Source: Hemibagrus wyckioides (taxonomy: Eukaryota; Chordata; Actinopteri; Siluriformes; Bagridae). Taken from it: DNA of 64,000 bases. The DNA lies in the NCBI RefSeq assembly GCF_019097595.1, contig NC_080717.1, positions 29,488,091 through 29,552,090 on the forward strand, given 5' to 3'. The notes under the pieces were generated by a model that made no database searches, was not told the DNA's origin, and worked only from the letters and a program-made list of their open reading frames with translations. Below, piece by piece: positions 46,925-56,968 of this stretch. The translations under genes were made by a program, and so were the position numbers. Position 1 is the first letter of the stretch; every line of letters begins with the position of its first letter.

Positions 46925-48372
46925 CCTCACTGTCATTTACATTTCAAGACCCTCTTAACCAGAGCGACCTACAAAAGTGCTTTAAAGTCTCTATCAATTG
47001 ATATATTAACAGTAGTTCAATAGGTTACAGACTCAAGATACCATTAGCCTAAAACTGAGTTGGTGTTTTTTTTTTATTATTTTTTTTTATAAATATGTAC
47101 ATACAACATAACAACACATAAAAACAGAGAAAAATAAGAGCTAGTTTAAGTGTTTCAGGAAGAGGTAGGTCTTCAGTCGTCATTTGAAGATGGTCAGTGT
47201 ACTCACATCTAGGGGAAGTTAAATCCACCACCTCGGTGCCAGAACAGAGAAGAGTCTAGATGTAGACCTACTTTTTACCCTGGGAGATGGTGGGACCAGT
47301 CGGGCAGTGCTAGTGGATCTGAGGGAGTGAGGTGCACTGTGAGGCGTAATAAGAGCTTTGAGGTAAGATGGTGCTGGTCCATTCTTGGCTTTGTAGGCAA
47401 GGGTCAGTGTTTTGAATCTGATGCAGCTACCGGAAGCCAGTGGAGGGAATGCAGCAGTGGGGTGGTGTGGGAGAAAACAAGTCACACAGCTGCATTTTGG
47501 ATTTGCAGTGGACGAATTGCATTCAGAGGAACACCTGCCAGTAAAGAGTTGCAGTAGTCCAGTCTCGAAATGACTGAACAAGCACCTGAGCTGCCTATGT
47601 GGATAGAAATGGTTGAATCCTTCTGATGTTGTACAGAAGATACCGACATGAGCATGTCACATTAGCAACATGGGAGGAAAAGGACAGTTGGTTGTCCATG
47701 GTTATCCCAAGGTTGCATGCAGTGGCCGAAGGGGAGCTCAAGGAGTTGTTCAGAGATAATGCAAGATCCCGGGCTGGGGATGACCTGGGATGACCAACAG
47801 TTTAGTTTCACTGGGATTGAGTTTCAGCTTATGAGCTGTCATCCAAGATGAAATGTCCGCCAGACACGCTGAGATCCGAGCAGAAGCTGTGGTATCTGAG
47901 GGAGGGAAGTAGAAGATAAGTTGGGTGTCATCGGCATACTAGTGATATGAGCGACCATCCCATGCTGTTCTACAAATTCCAAGACTTCTGAGGGTGGACA
48001 AGAGTCTTGTGCTTAACTGTGTCAAATGCTGCAGAAAGGTCAAGGGACAAATGCTGCATGAGGACCGATGACAGCTTGGCTGATGTAGCAGCATGTAGTT
48101 TCTCTGTGACCGCCAAAAGGGCAGTCTCTGTGGAATGTGCTGCTTTGAAGCCAGACTAGTTGGGATCATGTAGATTATTCTGTAGGAGACAGTCAGACAG
48201 CTGATTATAAACAATACATTCAAGAATTTTTTAAAGAAACAAGAGAAGTGATAAAGTGACTGTAGTTACTGATGTCTGAGGGATCCAGAGCAGGTTTCTT
48301 CAGTATGGGGATAACCCTTGCTTTCTTAAAGGCAGTTGGTACCTGACCAGATGTTATGGATCCATTGATGAT
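46925..48372 (-). pseudogene. L2-like LINE fragment with internal deletion
   Basis: Read on the minus strand: QVPTAFKKARVIPILKK-like start near 48350, DLSAAFDTVKH near 48012-48046, the catalytic YADD at 47927-47938 (YADDTQLIFYFPPSDTT), and the C-terminal block KTLTLAYKAKNGPAPSYLKA to RLFSVLAPRWWI at 47219-47420. Only about 25 codons separate DTVKH from YADD, where intact enzymes have about 80-100 and a PQGSVLGP box, so an internal segment was lost. Frames are broken. Confidence 0.85.
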
Positions 48373-48399
48373 CTAAGATGCCACATTTAAAGAGAGAAA

Positions 48400-49009
48400 C
48401 ACTTTATTCGGTACAGTGAATATCAGGGAAGAGCGTGAACTCAGTCCCCCACTTTCAGAAATTATGCAATTGAAATTCCCATATTTGAGGAATTTGCATG
48501 GTTTCTGTGGTGTTGTAAAGTCTACATTGAGTGTAGACTGTTATGCGCTGTCATTGGTCAAGAGTCTTCAGTCACTGTAAACTCTGACTGTAGACTACCA
48601 ATCACAATGCAAGTATGCAAATCTTCCTTTAGCGAGCTTGAAGACAACAGAGCGGTCAGATCAAAAACGGTGTATATTTATAAACAGTGTATACGTATAT
48701 TTGTTGAAAAACACTATTGCAAACTTTTATATTGGGTTAAATTAGGTAGCATTACATTTTATTGCTCAACATTTTAAGGTTTGGTTTACAAGTTGTTTCT
48801 AAACATGATTTTCAGGTAACAATCTCATTTTGTTGGCTTATAAGCTTAGTCTGCAGTCTACAGTTCACTGTCTTTGGTCGAGAGTCATAGACACAGTTGC
48901 CATAGACACTCTGCTTTATCATTCATTACTCGCAGTTATGATCACTTGAAATCATAATGGTCGGATTATGTTCAATCGAAAAATCCAATGTTCTGCTCTG
49001 TCTTATAAG

Positions 49010-49072
<63 letters not shown>

Positions 49073-49250
49073 ATTGTTATTATTATTATTATAAACCAGG
49101 TTGGACCTTGCACACTAGTTTATTTATTTATTTGTTTGTTTGTTACATTTACTACTTTACTATTCAACTGCCTCTTAAGTTGGGTTTCTTTAGGCACCAC
49201 CATGCTGTACATAATAAATTCACAAATGTTTGGGGGTCAGCAATCCTCAT
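48400..49250 (+). repeat. Diverged local duplication, copy 1
   Basis: Starts ATATCAGGGAAGAGCG, passes AAAGTCTACATTGAGTGTAG, and ends CTTTAGGCACCACCATGCTG, ACATAATAAATTCACAAATG. All blocks recur in order in 49640-50170. No coding capacity seen. Confidence 0.75.
49010..49092. repeat. (TTA)n microsatellite
   Basis: About 25 TTA units with AATATTG interruptions; a shorter TTA run occupies the matching place (about 49994-50020) in the second duplicate. Confidence 0.95.
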
Positions 49251-49639
49251 TTTTGGGCACTGGAAAGTCTACAGTACAGGAGGAATTATGATGTCTCTCT
49301 TTTTTTTTTTTTTTTTTCTTTTTCTTTTTTTTTTACAAAATGTAAGAGGAACAATACACCATATTTACCATTATAGAAAAAAAATCAGGCTTTTTTTTTT
49401 TTTTTTTTTTAGATAACTTCTGGTTGGTGATTATGGATTACTTTTCTATAGCAGCAAGGCCTGCTGTGTCTTATTCCAAATGTGGTTCTTCTGCATGTTG
49501 AAGCACCATGTTCTGCTTCTTAGTGTATTTTTTAGCCAACTAAAAGCAGCACAAATGTGCTTAATCTCATCAGTTACTATAGAAGAAGGTTCAGCAGAAT
49601 ACACATGCATCTTGTACAAACACAATAGCATATCAAGGG

Positions 49640-50170
49640 CGAGCACAAACACAGTCCCCCGCTACCTAAAATTATACAGTGAAGATTCCCACATTTTGGG
49701 AATTCGCATGGTTTTTTCATGTGGGAAAGTCTACATTGAGTATAGACAGTTGAGTGTAGTCGAGAGGGACCGAGGAATGACCGCAGACAGTTCCATGATG
49801 TCATTAGTCAAGAGTCTAGGTCAGGCATATTGTTCTATTTTATTTGTTATACCACTGTTGCGAATATTGATTTAGATATTTAGTTCAGAATTACATTTTA
49901 ACGTTCACCATTTACTAGTTTCTGACGCACATTTTCAGTTAACAATCTCATTATGTTTGCTTGAAAAAGCCCTTCGATTCAGCTTTATCAGCTTATTATT
50001 ATTATTATTATTATTATTAAAAAACAATGTGCTCTTGCATGCTACATTATTTATTTGTTTGTTTTATTTACTACTTTACTATTGAACTGCCTCTTAAGTT
50101 GGGTTTCTTTAGGCACCACCATGCTGTACATAATAAATTCACAAATGTTTGGGGTCAGAGGGCTTCATTC
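49640..50170 (+). repeat. Diverged local duplication, copy 2
   Basis: Same order as 48400-49250. The offset falls from about 1210 at the left end to about 919 at the right end, so this copy is about 290 bp shorter internally. Poly(T) tracts at 49300-49410 separate the copies. Confidence 0.75.
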
Positions 50171-50321
50171 CTATCGTAACCTTATATCTTGTCTTAAACT
50201 GTCAATTTAAATTTGGTCTTGGCCCTGCTTTTTTTAAGTTGCTGGGCACCATTTAATAAGAAAACAGTCAGCAAGTTCACTATTATCAGGCTGTTGTTGT
50301 TTCAAAAGTGCATTTCAGTAG

Positions 50322-50640
50322 GCTACCTATCTACCAATCCGTGTTGTGAACCCATATGCACCTGAAAATCGCCGGCAGGTCATACTGGTGGCACCAAAAG
50401 AGGAGTACAGGGAAAGGAGGATGGTCTTTACGCCTCCACTGAAGTTGCTGAACCAGTTGACTGCCCTGGGCCATGCAGAGAAGCTCCTTGTGGAAGAGAG
50501 GATCACCGCAACGGAGCATCAGCAGTGTCTGGGAAAGCTGGTCATGCCATTTGGACAAAATGAAATTGCACCGTTCCACTTGACTCCAATATTCGCAGAG
50601 TTGTTGTCAAAAAACACACACCTTCTACAATCACGACCTA
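50322..50640 (+). other. Exon-like open frame, unknown protein
   Basis: From a possible AG acceptor (TTTCAGTAG at 50313-50321) a frame opens with ATYLPIRVVNPYAPENRRQV and runs through about 100 codons with words such as ILVAPKEEYRERRMVF, LLNQLTALGHAEKLL and ERITATEHQQCLGKL. It is far more GC-rich and coding-like than its flanks. I do not recognise the protein. It may be an exon of a host gene or of a large transposon. It lacks a clear ATG start and a clear donor. Confidence 0.4.
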
Positions 50641-50675
50641 CGATTTTAATTTCATTTTTAAAAAGTACCATGTAA

Positions 50676-51137
50676 TATTGCTGAATAATTGCCCATATAT
50701 CAAGAATATTTTCTTACTGAATAATTTAATGCAGTATTCGCTCGTTAAATAATTGAAAAACTTCCCAGATTCAATGAATGGATTTATCGCCTATGTCGGC
50801 AAAGTAGCTACACAAAATGCCATCTCGGCAAAGTAGCTACATGGCACTGGTAATTATACAGGCAGATGGTCAACTTAACAAAGAACCATTTTTTTATATT
50901 TATGTCAGATACTGATAAGCAATAAGCACTGATGGTGGTTGCTACATTATAAGTATGCAAATGAAGAGGTTCAAGAAGTATATTAATGACAAGGAGCAAC
51001 TAAGTATTACGAACAGAAAGAATAGACTAGCACAGACCAAAAAAAATGTTCAATTGTCAGTCAAATGTGTTGAGAATATTTATGAGAAATCATAAAATCT
51101 AGATAGTTACAATACATTTATTGTTCCTCAACAGTAG
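50676..51137. other. Non-coding
   Basis: Contains a short direct repeat (CGGCAAAGTAGCTACA at about 50798 and 50825). Nothing else recognised. Confidence 0.5.
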
Positions 51138-51217
51138 GCAAGTACCACCAAGTGTGATCCCTCATCATGGCCAGATGATGATGCTGTACTAGAAGCTTCA
51201 ACTCAGGATGTGGATGG
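51138..51217 (+). other. Exon-like segment, copy 1
   Basis: GCAAGTACCACCAAGTGTGA onward, about 80 bp, open in one frame (ASTTKCDPSSWPDDDAVLEA and seven more). It is preceded by CAACAGTAG (acceptor-like) and interrupted at its right edge by the LTR-like insertion at 51218, beyond which ATGTGTAAGT supplies a donor-like sequence. A diverged copy lies at 52876. Confidence 0.5.
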
Positions 51218-51811
51218 TGTCGGAACTCAGAGCCCCCTCCGAGTGGACATATCACAGGGTGGAATTTTAGATTGTGTCTATTTCTCTTAGCTTTCCATAA
51301 TCTTACCCAATGAACTCAACAAACTATAAAAACTTAGCCAAAATAAAGGAGATCTCAGTTAGCAGATAAGAAGAAGGAGGTTTCTTTATTCAGCCATGCA
51401 GTCAACAACATGCATTTCTGAAGAGAGCAGCTGGTCTGAAAACTCAGAAAAGTTCCCCTCTACTTATACCCCAGGTGCCCCATGGCGCCTCCTTTTCTCT
51501 AATTTAAATATTTCCAGCAATTTCCCATTATATTCAGTGTATGGCTACTTTAATCCCTCCTTCCTTAATTTACATATGTTTTATCATTTCCCATTATTTT
51601 CTTATTTGTCCCGATACCGCCCCTAATTTAATACCATCCTCCCGTCAATGAAGTCAATTTTCCTTCTCTCCAGTTCCCCTTAGTTTTAGGCTAAGTCAAC
51701 AATTTTTAGAAAAAAATAATAAGCGTCACTTCCTCATCGACTTCATTTGACCGCCACCTCCCAAGTTGCGTCCTCAGATCATCCTGACCTCACACGTTGC
51801 CCTCCACAACA
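51218..51811 (-). mobile_element. Probable solo LTR of an endogenous retrovirus-like element
   Basis: A 594-bp block whose ends are TGTCGG...CAACA on the + strand, thus TGTTG...CGACA on the minus strand, the TG...CA form of LTRs. On the minus strand there is a TATA box (TATAAGTA, 51461-51468) and a poly(A) signal (AATAAA, 51385-51390) 71 bp later, the spacing of an LTR R region, then about 165 bp of U5-like sequence. The flanks ATGG and ATGT agree at three of four bases. No primer-binding site or polypurine tract adjoins it, so it appears to be a solo LTR. No coding region of such an element was seen. Confidence 0.55.
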
Positions 51812-52053
51812 ATGTGTAAGTATCCTGATCTCTTCCTCTATGTCATTCTGACTTTTCTCTACCTGCTTGATCTAAGTTTTATTTTTTTTATTTTTTAAAA
51901 TAAGCCTTTCCATTATGCTGCCTCATATCCTTCCCTCTTTTCATCGCTGTTGGTTACTGGTATTCCAATGCTATTGTCTCCCCTAGCCGCCTACCACTGT
52001 CATGTCACAGAAACCAGCCTACTCCCCACACTGTTTTCCTCTTGCCTTAGTGC

Positions 52054-52553
52054 ATGCTCTCTCTTTTTGATTACATAGTCACGCAATATGCACTGTCTTG
52101 CCTGGCCATTCAGCTTACTGGTTTCCTGGAACACCTATCTGAATCCTCTATTCCTGAGTCTCCTCACCTCGCTCACCACATCGTGAGAGATACCATCTGT
52201 CTTGATCAGAGCAACCAATTTCATCCCACAACCTGTGATCAGTCTACTCAGACCTTCTACTGGCATTGGACATGCACCACCTCTCAAGGCGTCCAGACTG
52301 AGGATGTCCCTGTTGAGATCTCCTCTGATGATTCTTCCTCTGACTCTTCTTCACCTCCTAGTTCCCCTATGTTCTCCTGGATTTGCGCCTTTGCCTTACA
52401 ATATTCATGATATTCCCCAATCTTCTCCTGTCTATTCGCCTCCAGTTTCTCCCACTGATTACTCTCCAACTTCTCCTCAGGAACCTGAGGTCCCGTCTTC
52501 TACAACTGACCCTCTGGTCCCACTGATCCCACTGGATAGGCTGACTGACTGAG
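52054..52553 (+). other. Ser/Pro-rich open frame split over two frames
   Basis: Frame 1 runs from ATG at 52054 to a stop at 52410 and contains VQTEDVPVEISSDDSSSDSS SPPSSP-type acidic Ser-rich sequence. A +1 frame (52202-52552) then stays open through YSPPVSPTDYSPTSPQEPEV. Composition suggests that one coding sequence passes from the first frame to the second near 52375. An AATAAA lies at 52573, just past the stop. I do not recognise it. It could be a decayed viral or transposon gene or chance open sequence. Confidence 0.35.
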
Positions 52554-52875
52554 CTGTAACTCCTAACGTTCCAATAAATTTCTCTTTTCTATTTCCAGTC
52601 TCAGTGCAGTTATTATGCTAGCATGCTACCATTAATAATTATGCATAATTATTATAAAGACTATGATTGTCATAAAGGTTATACCTGATTATTATAGACT
52701 TGCATTAATCAAAGCCAACTACTTAATCAATGGCTAAATAATTCTTGATAGATACAGACTACTTTTAGGCAGAATATTGCTAAGTCAGAGCTTAGAGCAT
52801 TGAGTACATTATTTTTTTTAAGCTACTTTTAAAGCTAGGTATATAATTCAAAGCTGGATATGTTATTTTTATCCA

Positions 52876-52950
52876 GCAAGTACCACCAAGTGTGATCCCT
52901 CATCATGACCAGGTGATGATGCTGAACTAGAAGCTGCAAGTCAGGCTGGG
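52876..52950 (+). other. Exon-like segment, copy 2
   Basis: CAAGTACCACCAAGTGTGATC onward repeats 51138-51217 with about 85-90% identity. It is preceded by TTATTTTTATCCAG (good acceptor) and followed by GATG|GTAAATGAG (donor-like), but the shared frame has a TGA where copy 1 has TGG. Confidence 0.5.
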
Positions 52951-53082
52951 GATGGTAAATGAGTTACAGAGAGAGTTAACAGAAATCAAGCCCTTGTTAT
53001 ATTGTTGTTGATGCCAGACTCCTCTGTAAGTGATATTCACGTTATATGCAAACAGTATAAATTTAAACATTCTGAATGACAA

Positions 53083-53937
53083 ATGTATACATCTGTACAG
53101 TTTGATTCAGATAACTATATTAATCCCAATAGGGCCAACAGCTTTTTGACCTTCTCAAAACCAAAGGTGCAAGAACATGTTGTTGGTGTTAAAGGAACAG
53201 CCCTCTCCTGGCTCAGGTCTTATCTGACTGACCGTTATCAGTGTGTAGATCTAGATGGTGACTTCTCTATGCATACCAAGGTTATGTTCGGTGTTCCACA
53301 AGGTTCTGTTTTAGGCCAACTACTTTTCTCCCTATATATGCTACCCCTTGGTGTAATTATCCGTAAACATGGTATTAGCTTCCACTGTTATGCTGACGAC
53401 ACACAGCTATATGTTTCAGAGAAGTCAGATGAGAGACACCAGCTTATTAAGATAGAAGAATGTGTAAAGGACATTAGACATTGGATGGCCACTAACTTCC
53501 TCCTGCTTAACTCGGACAAGACAGAGGTGCTAGGACCACATGCAGCTAGAAGTGAGCTTTCTGATTACAAAGTAACGGTGGATGGTCTTTATGAGCACAT
53601 CACTCCTATTTTATCCAAACTACATTGGCTCCCGGTCAAATTTTGCATTGATTATAAAATTCTGTTAATGACCTATAAAGCACTAAATGGTCTTGCGCCG
53701 CAGTACCTGAGCGATCTTTTAGTCTTTTATGATCCGCCACGCCTACTCCGATCAAAGGGTGCTGGTTACTTGGTAGTACCTCAAGTAGCAAAGGCTACAG
53801 CAGGGGGCGGAGCTTTCTCTTTCAAAGCCCCACAGTTATGGAACAGCCTTCCAATTAGTGTTCGGGATTCAGACACAGTCTCAATGTTTAAGTCTAGACT
53901 GAAGACACATTTGTTTAGTCGAGCTTTTAATGTATAG
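53083..53937 (+). pseudogene. L2-like LINE reverse transcriptase, deleted
   Basis: An open frame of 284 codons with the RT boxes ALSWLRSYLTDRYQ, GVPQGSVLGQLLFSLYMLPL and the catalytic YADD (53389-53400, CYADDTQLYVS). After KVTVDG the frame jumps directly to ITPILSKLHWLPVKFCIDYK, skipping the part between palm and C-terminal region, and ends WNSLPISVRDSDTVSMFKSR... The upstream endonuclease is absent. The open frame despite the deletion means the copy is fairly young, or was mobile as a deletion form. Confidence 0.88.
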
Positions 53938-54700
53938 TTTTCTTAGGTAAAGGAGCAGATCTGGAAGGTTCATGGTCATAGAGTGTTTGGTGTACTGGGA
54001 TATTTGGATGCTGTCATCTTACCACCCTCACATGGTCACTCAGGTCACTGACTGTGAAGTGGTTGGACGCTTTATGTCCCAGGAAGCCTTCATGTCTGTG
54101 ACCTTCTGGCTCTCCCTTTTAGTTATGATGTCATAGCTAGTCTTGCCGGAGTCCCTGCCTGCACTTTACACATAATCTACATTGTCTTAAACATCACAAT
54201 CAGAATCATACTTAATATCTTTCTCCTTCTTTCTCTGTCTTTCTCTGTTGAGCTATACACCCCACTCCTGAGCTTCCAGTGTTTGCCAGTTTCCGTTGTG
54301 ACCACTGCCCTACCCCTGGTCAGAGTCTCGCTGCTTGGTGGTGCCCAGTGATGCTGTGGATGGATCTGTGTGGACCAGGAGACTTGGACAGAGCCACTTG
54401 GGGACTTTCACACCATCACAGATCTGCCATTTCATCTGTCAGCTTCTGACAGCAAAGAACTAGTGTCTATAATGACCTCAGAAACTACACTGACCTAATA
54501 GTTCCTCATGGGCCATTGATTGCTGTTGTAGAAAGGACATTAATTAGTTACAGTTACGTTATTTACTGTTTAGTGTCACCCAAATGAGGATGGGTTCCCT
54601 TCTGAGCCTGTTTCCTCTCAAGGTTGCTTCCTCATATCATCCCAGGGAGTTTCTCCTTGCCACCGTCACCACAGGCTTCTCATTAGGGATAAAATAAAAT
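53938..54700 (+). mobile_element. 3' UTR of the L2-like LINE
   Basis: Continues from the RT stop through blocks shared with 43744-44125 (minus): AGAAACTACACTGACCTAAT, GTGTCACCCAAATGAGGATG, CCTTCTGAGCCTGTTTCCTC and GCTTCTCATTAGGGATAAAA. The usual terminal block with AAGCGCTATACAAATAAAT is missing, so the 3' end is truncated. Confidence 0.8.
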
Positions 54701-55431
54701 AGTTTAATAATTCTTTGTACAATAATAACAAATGTCTATTTGTATGCATTACATGTGTGTGGCAACCTAAAAACCCAATGGCATCCTACCAGGCGACAAT
54801 TCCTGAACCAAAAAGGACACAGAGAGTGGACTGTTCACCTCTGTTCAAACCTACAAAGACATCACTGGTCTGTGCAAGAAGCGTCGGTGCTTAAATCGGA
54901 CTGCATCGTGGTTTTACCTACCTGAACCTCCCGGTTATGTCAGGGGTGCTCTGCCTTTTTTTCAGAGCTGTGTCTTTGTGTGGTGCCCTTTTGGAACGTG
55001 GAGGAACTCCCTGAAGTGTCTTAGAGGTGACTATATACTAGAGTTTATAGGTTTTTATCCAAAAAACCATAGAGTTTCAATTGAGTTCATAGGTTTTTAT
55101 CAGAAAAAAATGTCTTGTATATAGTTATATCAGAATAAATAAGCTTTACAATAGCATCAAACAAAAATAAAGCAGAAACATTTGCTTGACCAGCCACATC
55201 AGCAGCAGCACATTGCAAAATTATTCATTTGTTCAATTCTGCAGAACACACACAATCCTTGTTCCCCACACTGTCCATTTGAATGGTGAACTTTTTGCGA
55301 GGTAACATTTCCAGTCTGATCTTGCTTTATTACCTTATTATTCCACGTGTAAGGTTGGTTGTGAAACCCTGTTTGTGGATCAGACAGAGTTGTCGTCAAT
55401 TCTTCCTATTGTGAAGTGATGCAGTGTGAAA
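54701..55431. other. Non-coding
   Basis: A short direct repeat is present near 55040-55100 (GAGTTTATAGGTTTTTATCC and GAGTTCATAGGTTTTTATCA). Nothing else recognised. The strongly duplicated unit begins at 55432. Confidence 0.5.
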
Positions 55432-55587
55432 GTTCCTGTCACCGATCCATCGTGCTGTGTATACACAACAGTGATCTGATGACTTTGAAAATTGTGCAGT
55501 GTGAACTTGGCATAAGAGTAATATTGTAGAGGTGTGTAAATTAGCGAAGGCGATGTCTGATGCTGTAGTATGCTCTGGCCCCATCCC

Positions 55588-56176
55588 AGAATCAGAAAAA
55601 GTTTTATTGCCAGGTACAGCAAAGGGTCAGCAAAGAGCACTTTACAGTAGAAGGAATTTGTCTTGGTGTCAGGTGTGAACATGTACACAGGTATGAAATA
55701 TCTGAACAAATGTACACAATTTTAGAAAAGAGCTAGAATAAGTTAAATAAATACTGTATAAAGTGACTTGCATGAGAAGTAGTGCAATTTAGAATATAAA
55801 AAGTGAAAGTGACTGTCCAAACATATATACAGATGTGAAATATGTACACAATCTAGAATGAAATAAATATTGTGTACAAAAGTGTGAGTTTGAATGAACA
55901 GTAGTGCAATTTAGAATGTGGAAATGACTGTCCATATGTTTTTTAGGGGGGTCATCTGGGGGTAAGTGAGGCACTGTTCAGCAGGCTGACTGCAGTGGGG
56001 AAGAAACTGTTCTTGTGGCATGAGGTCCTGGTCCTGATGCACAGGAGCCTCTTGCCAGAGGGGAGGGACTGAAAAAGTTTGTTTCCGGGATCAGAGGGGT
56101 CGGCTGCGATCTTGGCTGGACATCTCTGGGTCCTGGAGACGTACAGCTCCTGGAGAGATCGGAGACTGCAGCCTAG
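55588..56176 (-). pseudogene. Rex1-like LINE 3' part, copy 1
   Basis: On the minus strand, directly after the telomeric tract: GCSLRSLQELYVSRTQRCPA, KIAADPSDPGNKLFQSLPSG and CHKNSFFPTAVSLLN, a reverse-transcriptase C-terminal region, then the 3' UTR ending with a GGCAATAAAACTTTTTCTGA-type tail. It is the continuation of the fragment at 56217-56889. Confidence 0.85.
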
Positions 56177-56216
56177 GGTTAGCTAACCCTAACCCTAACC
56201 CTAACCCTGACCCTAC
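56173..56216. repeat. Telomere-like tract inside the LINE, copy 1
   Basis: CTAGGGTTAG then CTAACCCTAACCCTAACCCT onward: one TTAGGG-strand unit head to head with about five CCCTAA units. Bases 56174-56191 form a perfect 18-bp palindrome (TAGGGTTAGCTAACCCTA). Confidence 0.95.
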
Positions 56217-56889
56217 TCAGCCGAGTGGATGACACGCTGCAGCTTGGCCTTGTCCCTGGCTGTAGCTGCAGCAAACCAGACCGTGATGGAGGATGTGAGG
56301 ATAGATTAGATGATGGCAGTGTAGAAGTTCCCTGGCGTCTTCTCAGGGAGAAGAAACTTCTTCAGCTGCCGCAGGAAATACATCCTCTGCTGAGCCTTCT
56401 TGGTGAGGGAGCTGATGTTCTGCTCCCACTTGAGCTCCTGGTTGATGGTGGTGCCCAGGAAGCAGAAGGACTCGACAGATGTCACAGGAGAGTCACAAAG
56501 GATGACGGGGAAGGGTGGCTGGGACCTTCCTGAAATCCACTATCATTTCCTCTGTCTTGAGAGAGTTGAGCTCCAGGTTGTTCATGCTGCACCATGACAC
56601 CATTTGGTCCATCTCACTCCTGTAGGCAGACTCATCCCCATCAGAGATGAGGCCGATGTCATCAGCAAACTTCAGGAGATTGACAGACTGGTGACTAGAT
56701 GTGCAGCCATTGGTATAGAGGGAAAATAGCAGAGGAGAAAGGACACAGCCCTGGGGGGATCCAGTGCTGATGTTCCGGGAGTCAGAGACATGCTTACCCG
56801 GGCTCACAAACTGCCATCTCTCTTTCAGGAAGTCTGTGATCCAACTGCAAATGGAGTCAGGCACATTCAGCTGGGATAGCTTGTCTCGA
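56217..56889 (-). pseudogene. Rex1-like LINE reverse transcriptase part, copy 1
   Basis: The minus strand frame from 56864 encodes SICSWITDFLKERWQFVSPG, ISTGSPQGCVLSPLLFSLYT and LLKFADDIGLISDGDESAYR, with FADD as the catalytic pair, and then, after a frame change, RQLKKFLLPEKTPGNFYTAI, VWFAAATARDKAKLQRVIHS up to the telomeric tract at 56216. Upstream the fragment begins abruptly at another TTAGGG-like tract (56892). Confidence 0.88.
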
Positions 56890-56891
56890 AG

Positions 56892-56924
56892 TAGGGTTGG
56901 GTTTTGGGTTTAGGGTTAGGGTAA
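56892..56924. repeat. Degenerate TTAGGG tract at the LINE edge, copy 1
   Basis: TAGGGTTGGGTTTTGGGTTT then AGGGTTAGGGTAA. It abuts the 5' break of the LINE fragment. Confidence 0.85.
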
Positions 56925-56968
56925 TAGGATAAAATTAAAAATACATTAAAAAGCCCAGCAACAACTTC

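Noticed and set aside
51138..52950. The two 80-bp direct repeats as LTRs or target duplications of one element
   Set aside because: They are too diverged and too long for a target duplication, and lack LTR signals; the LTR-like signals lie between them at 51218-51811.
56225..56597. + strand frames inside the duplicated unit, and their copies at 58703-59075
   Set aside because: Antisense to the Rex1-like reverse transcriptase.
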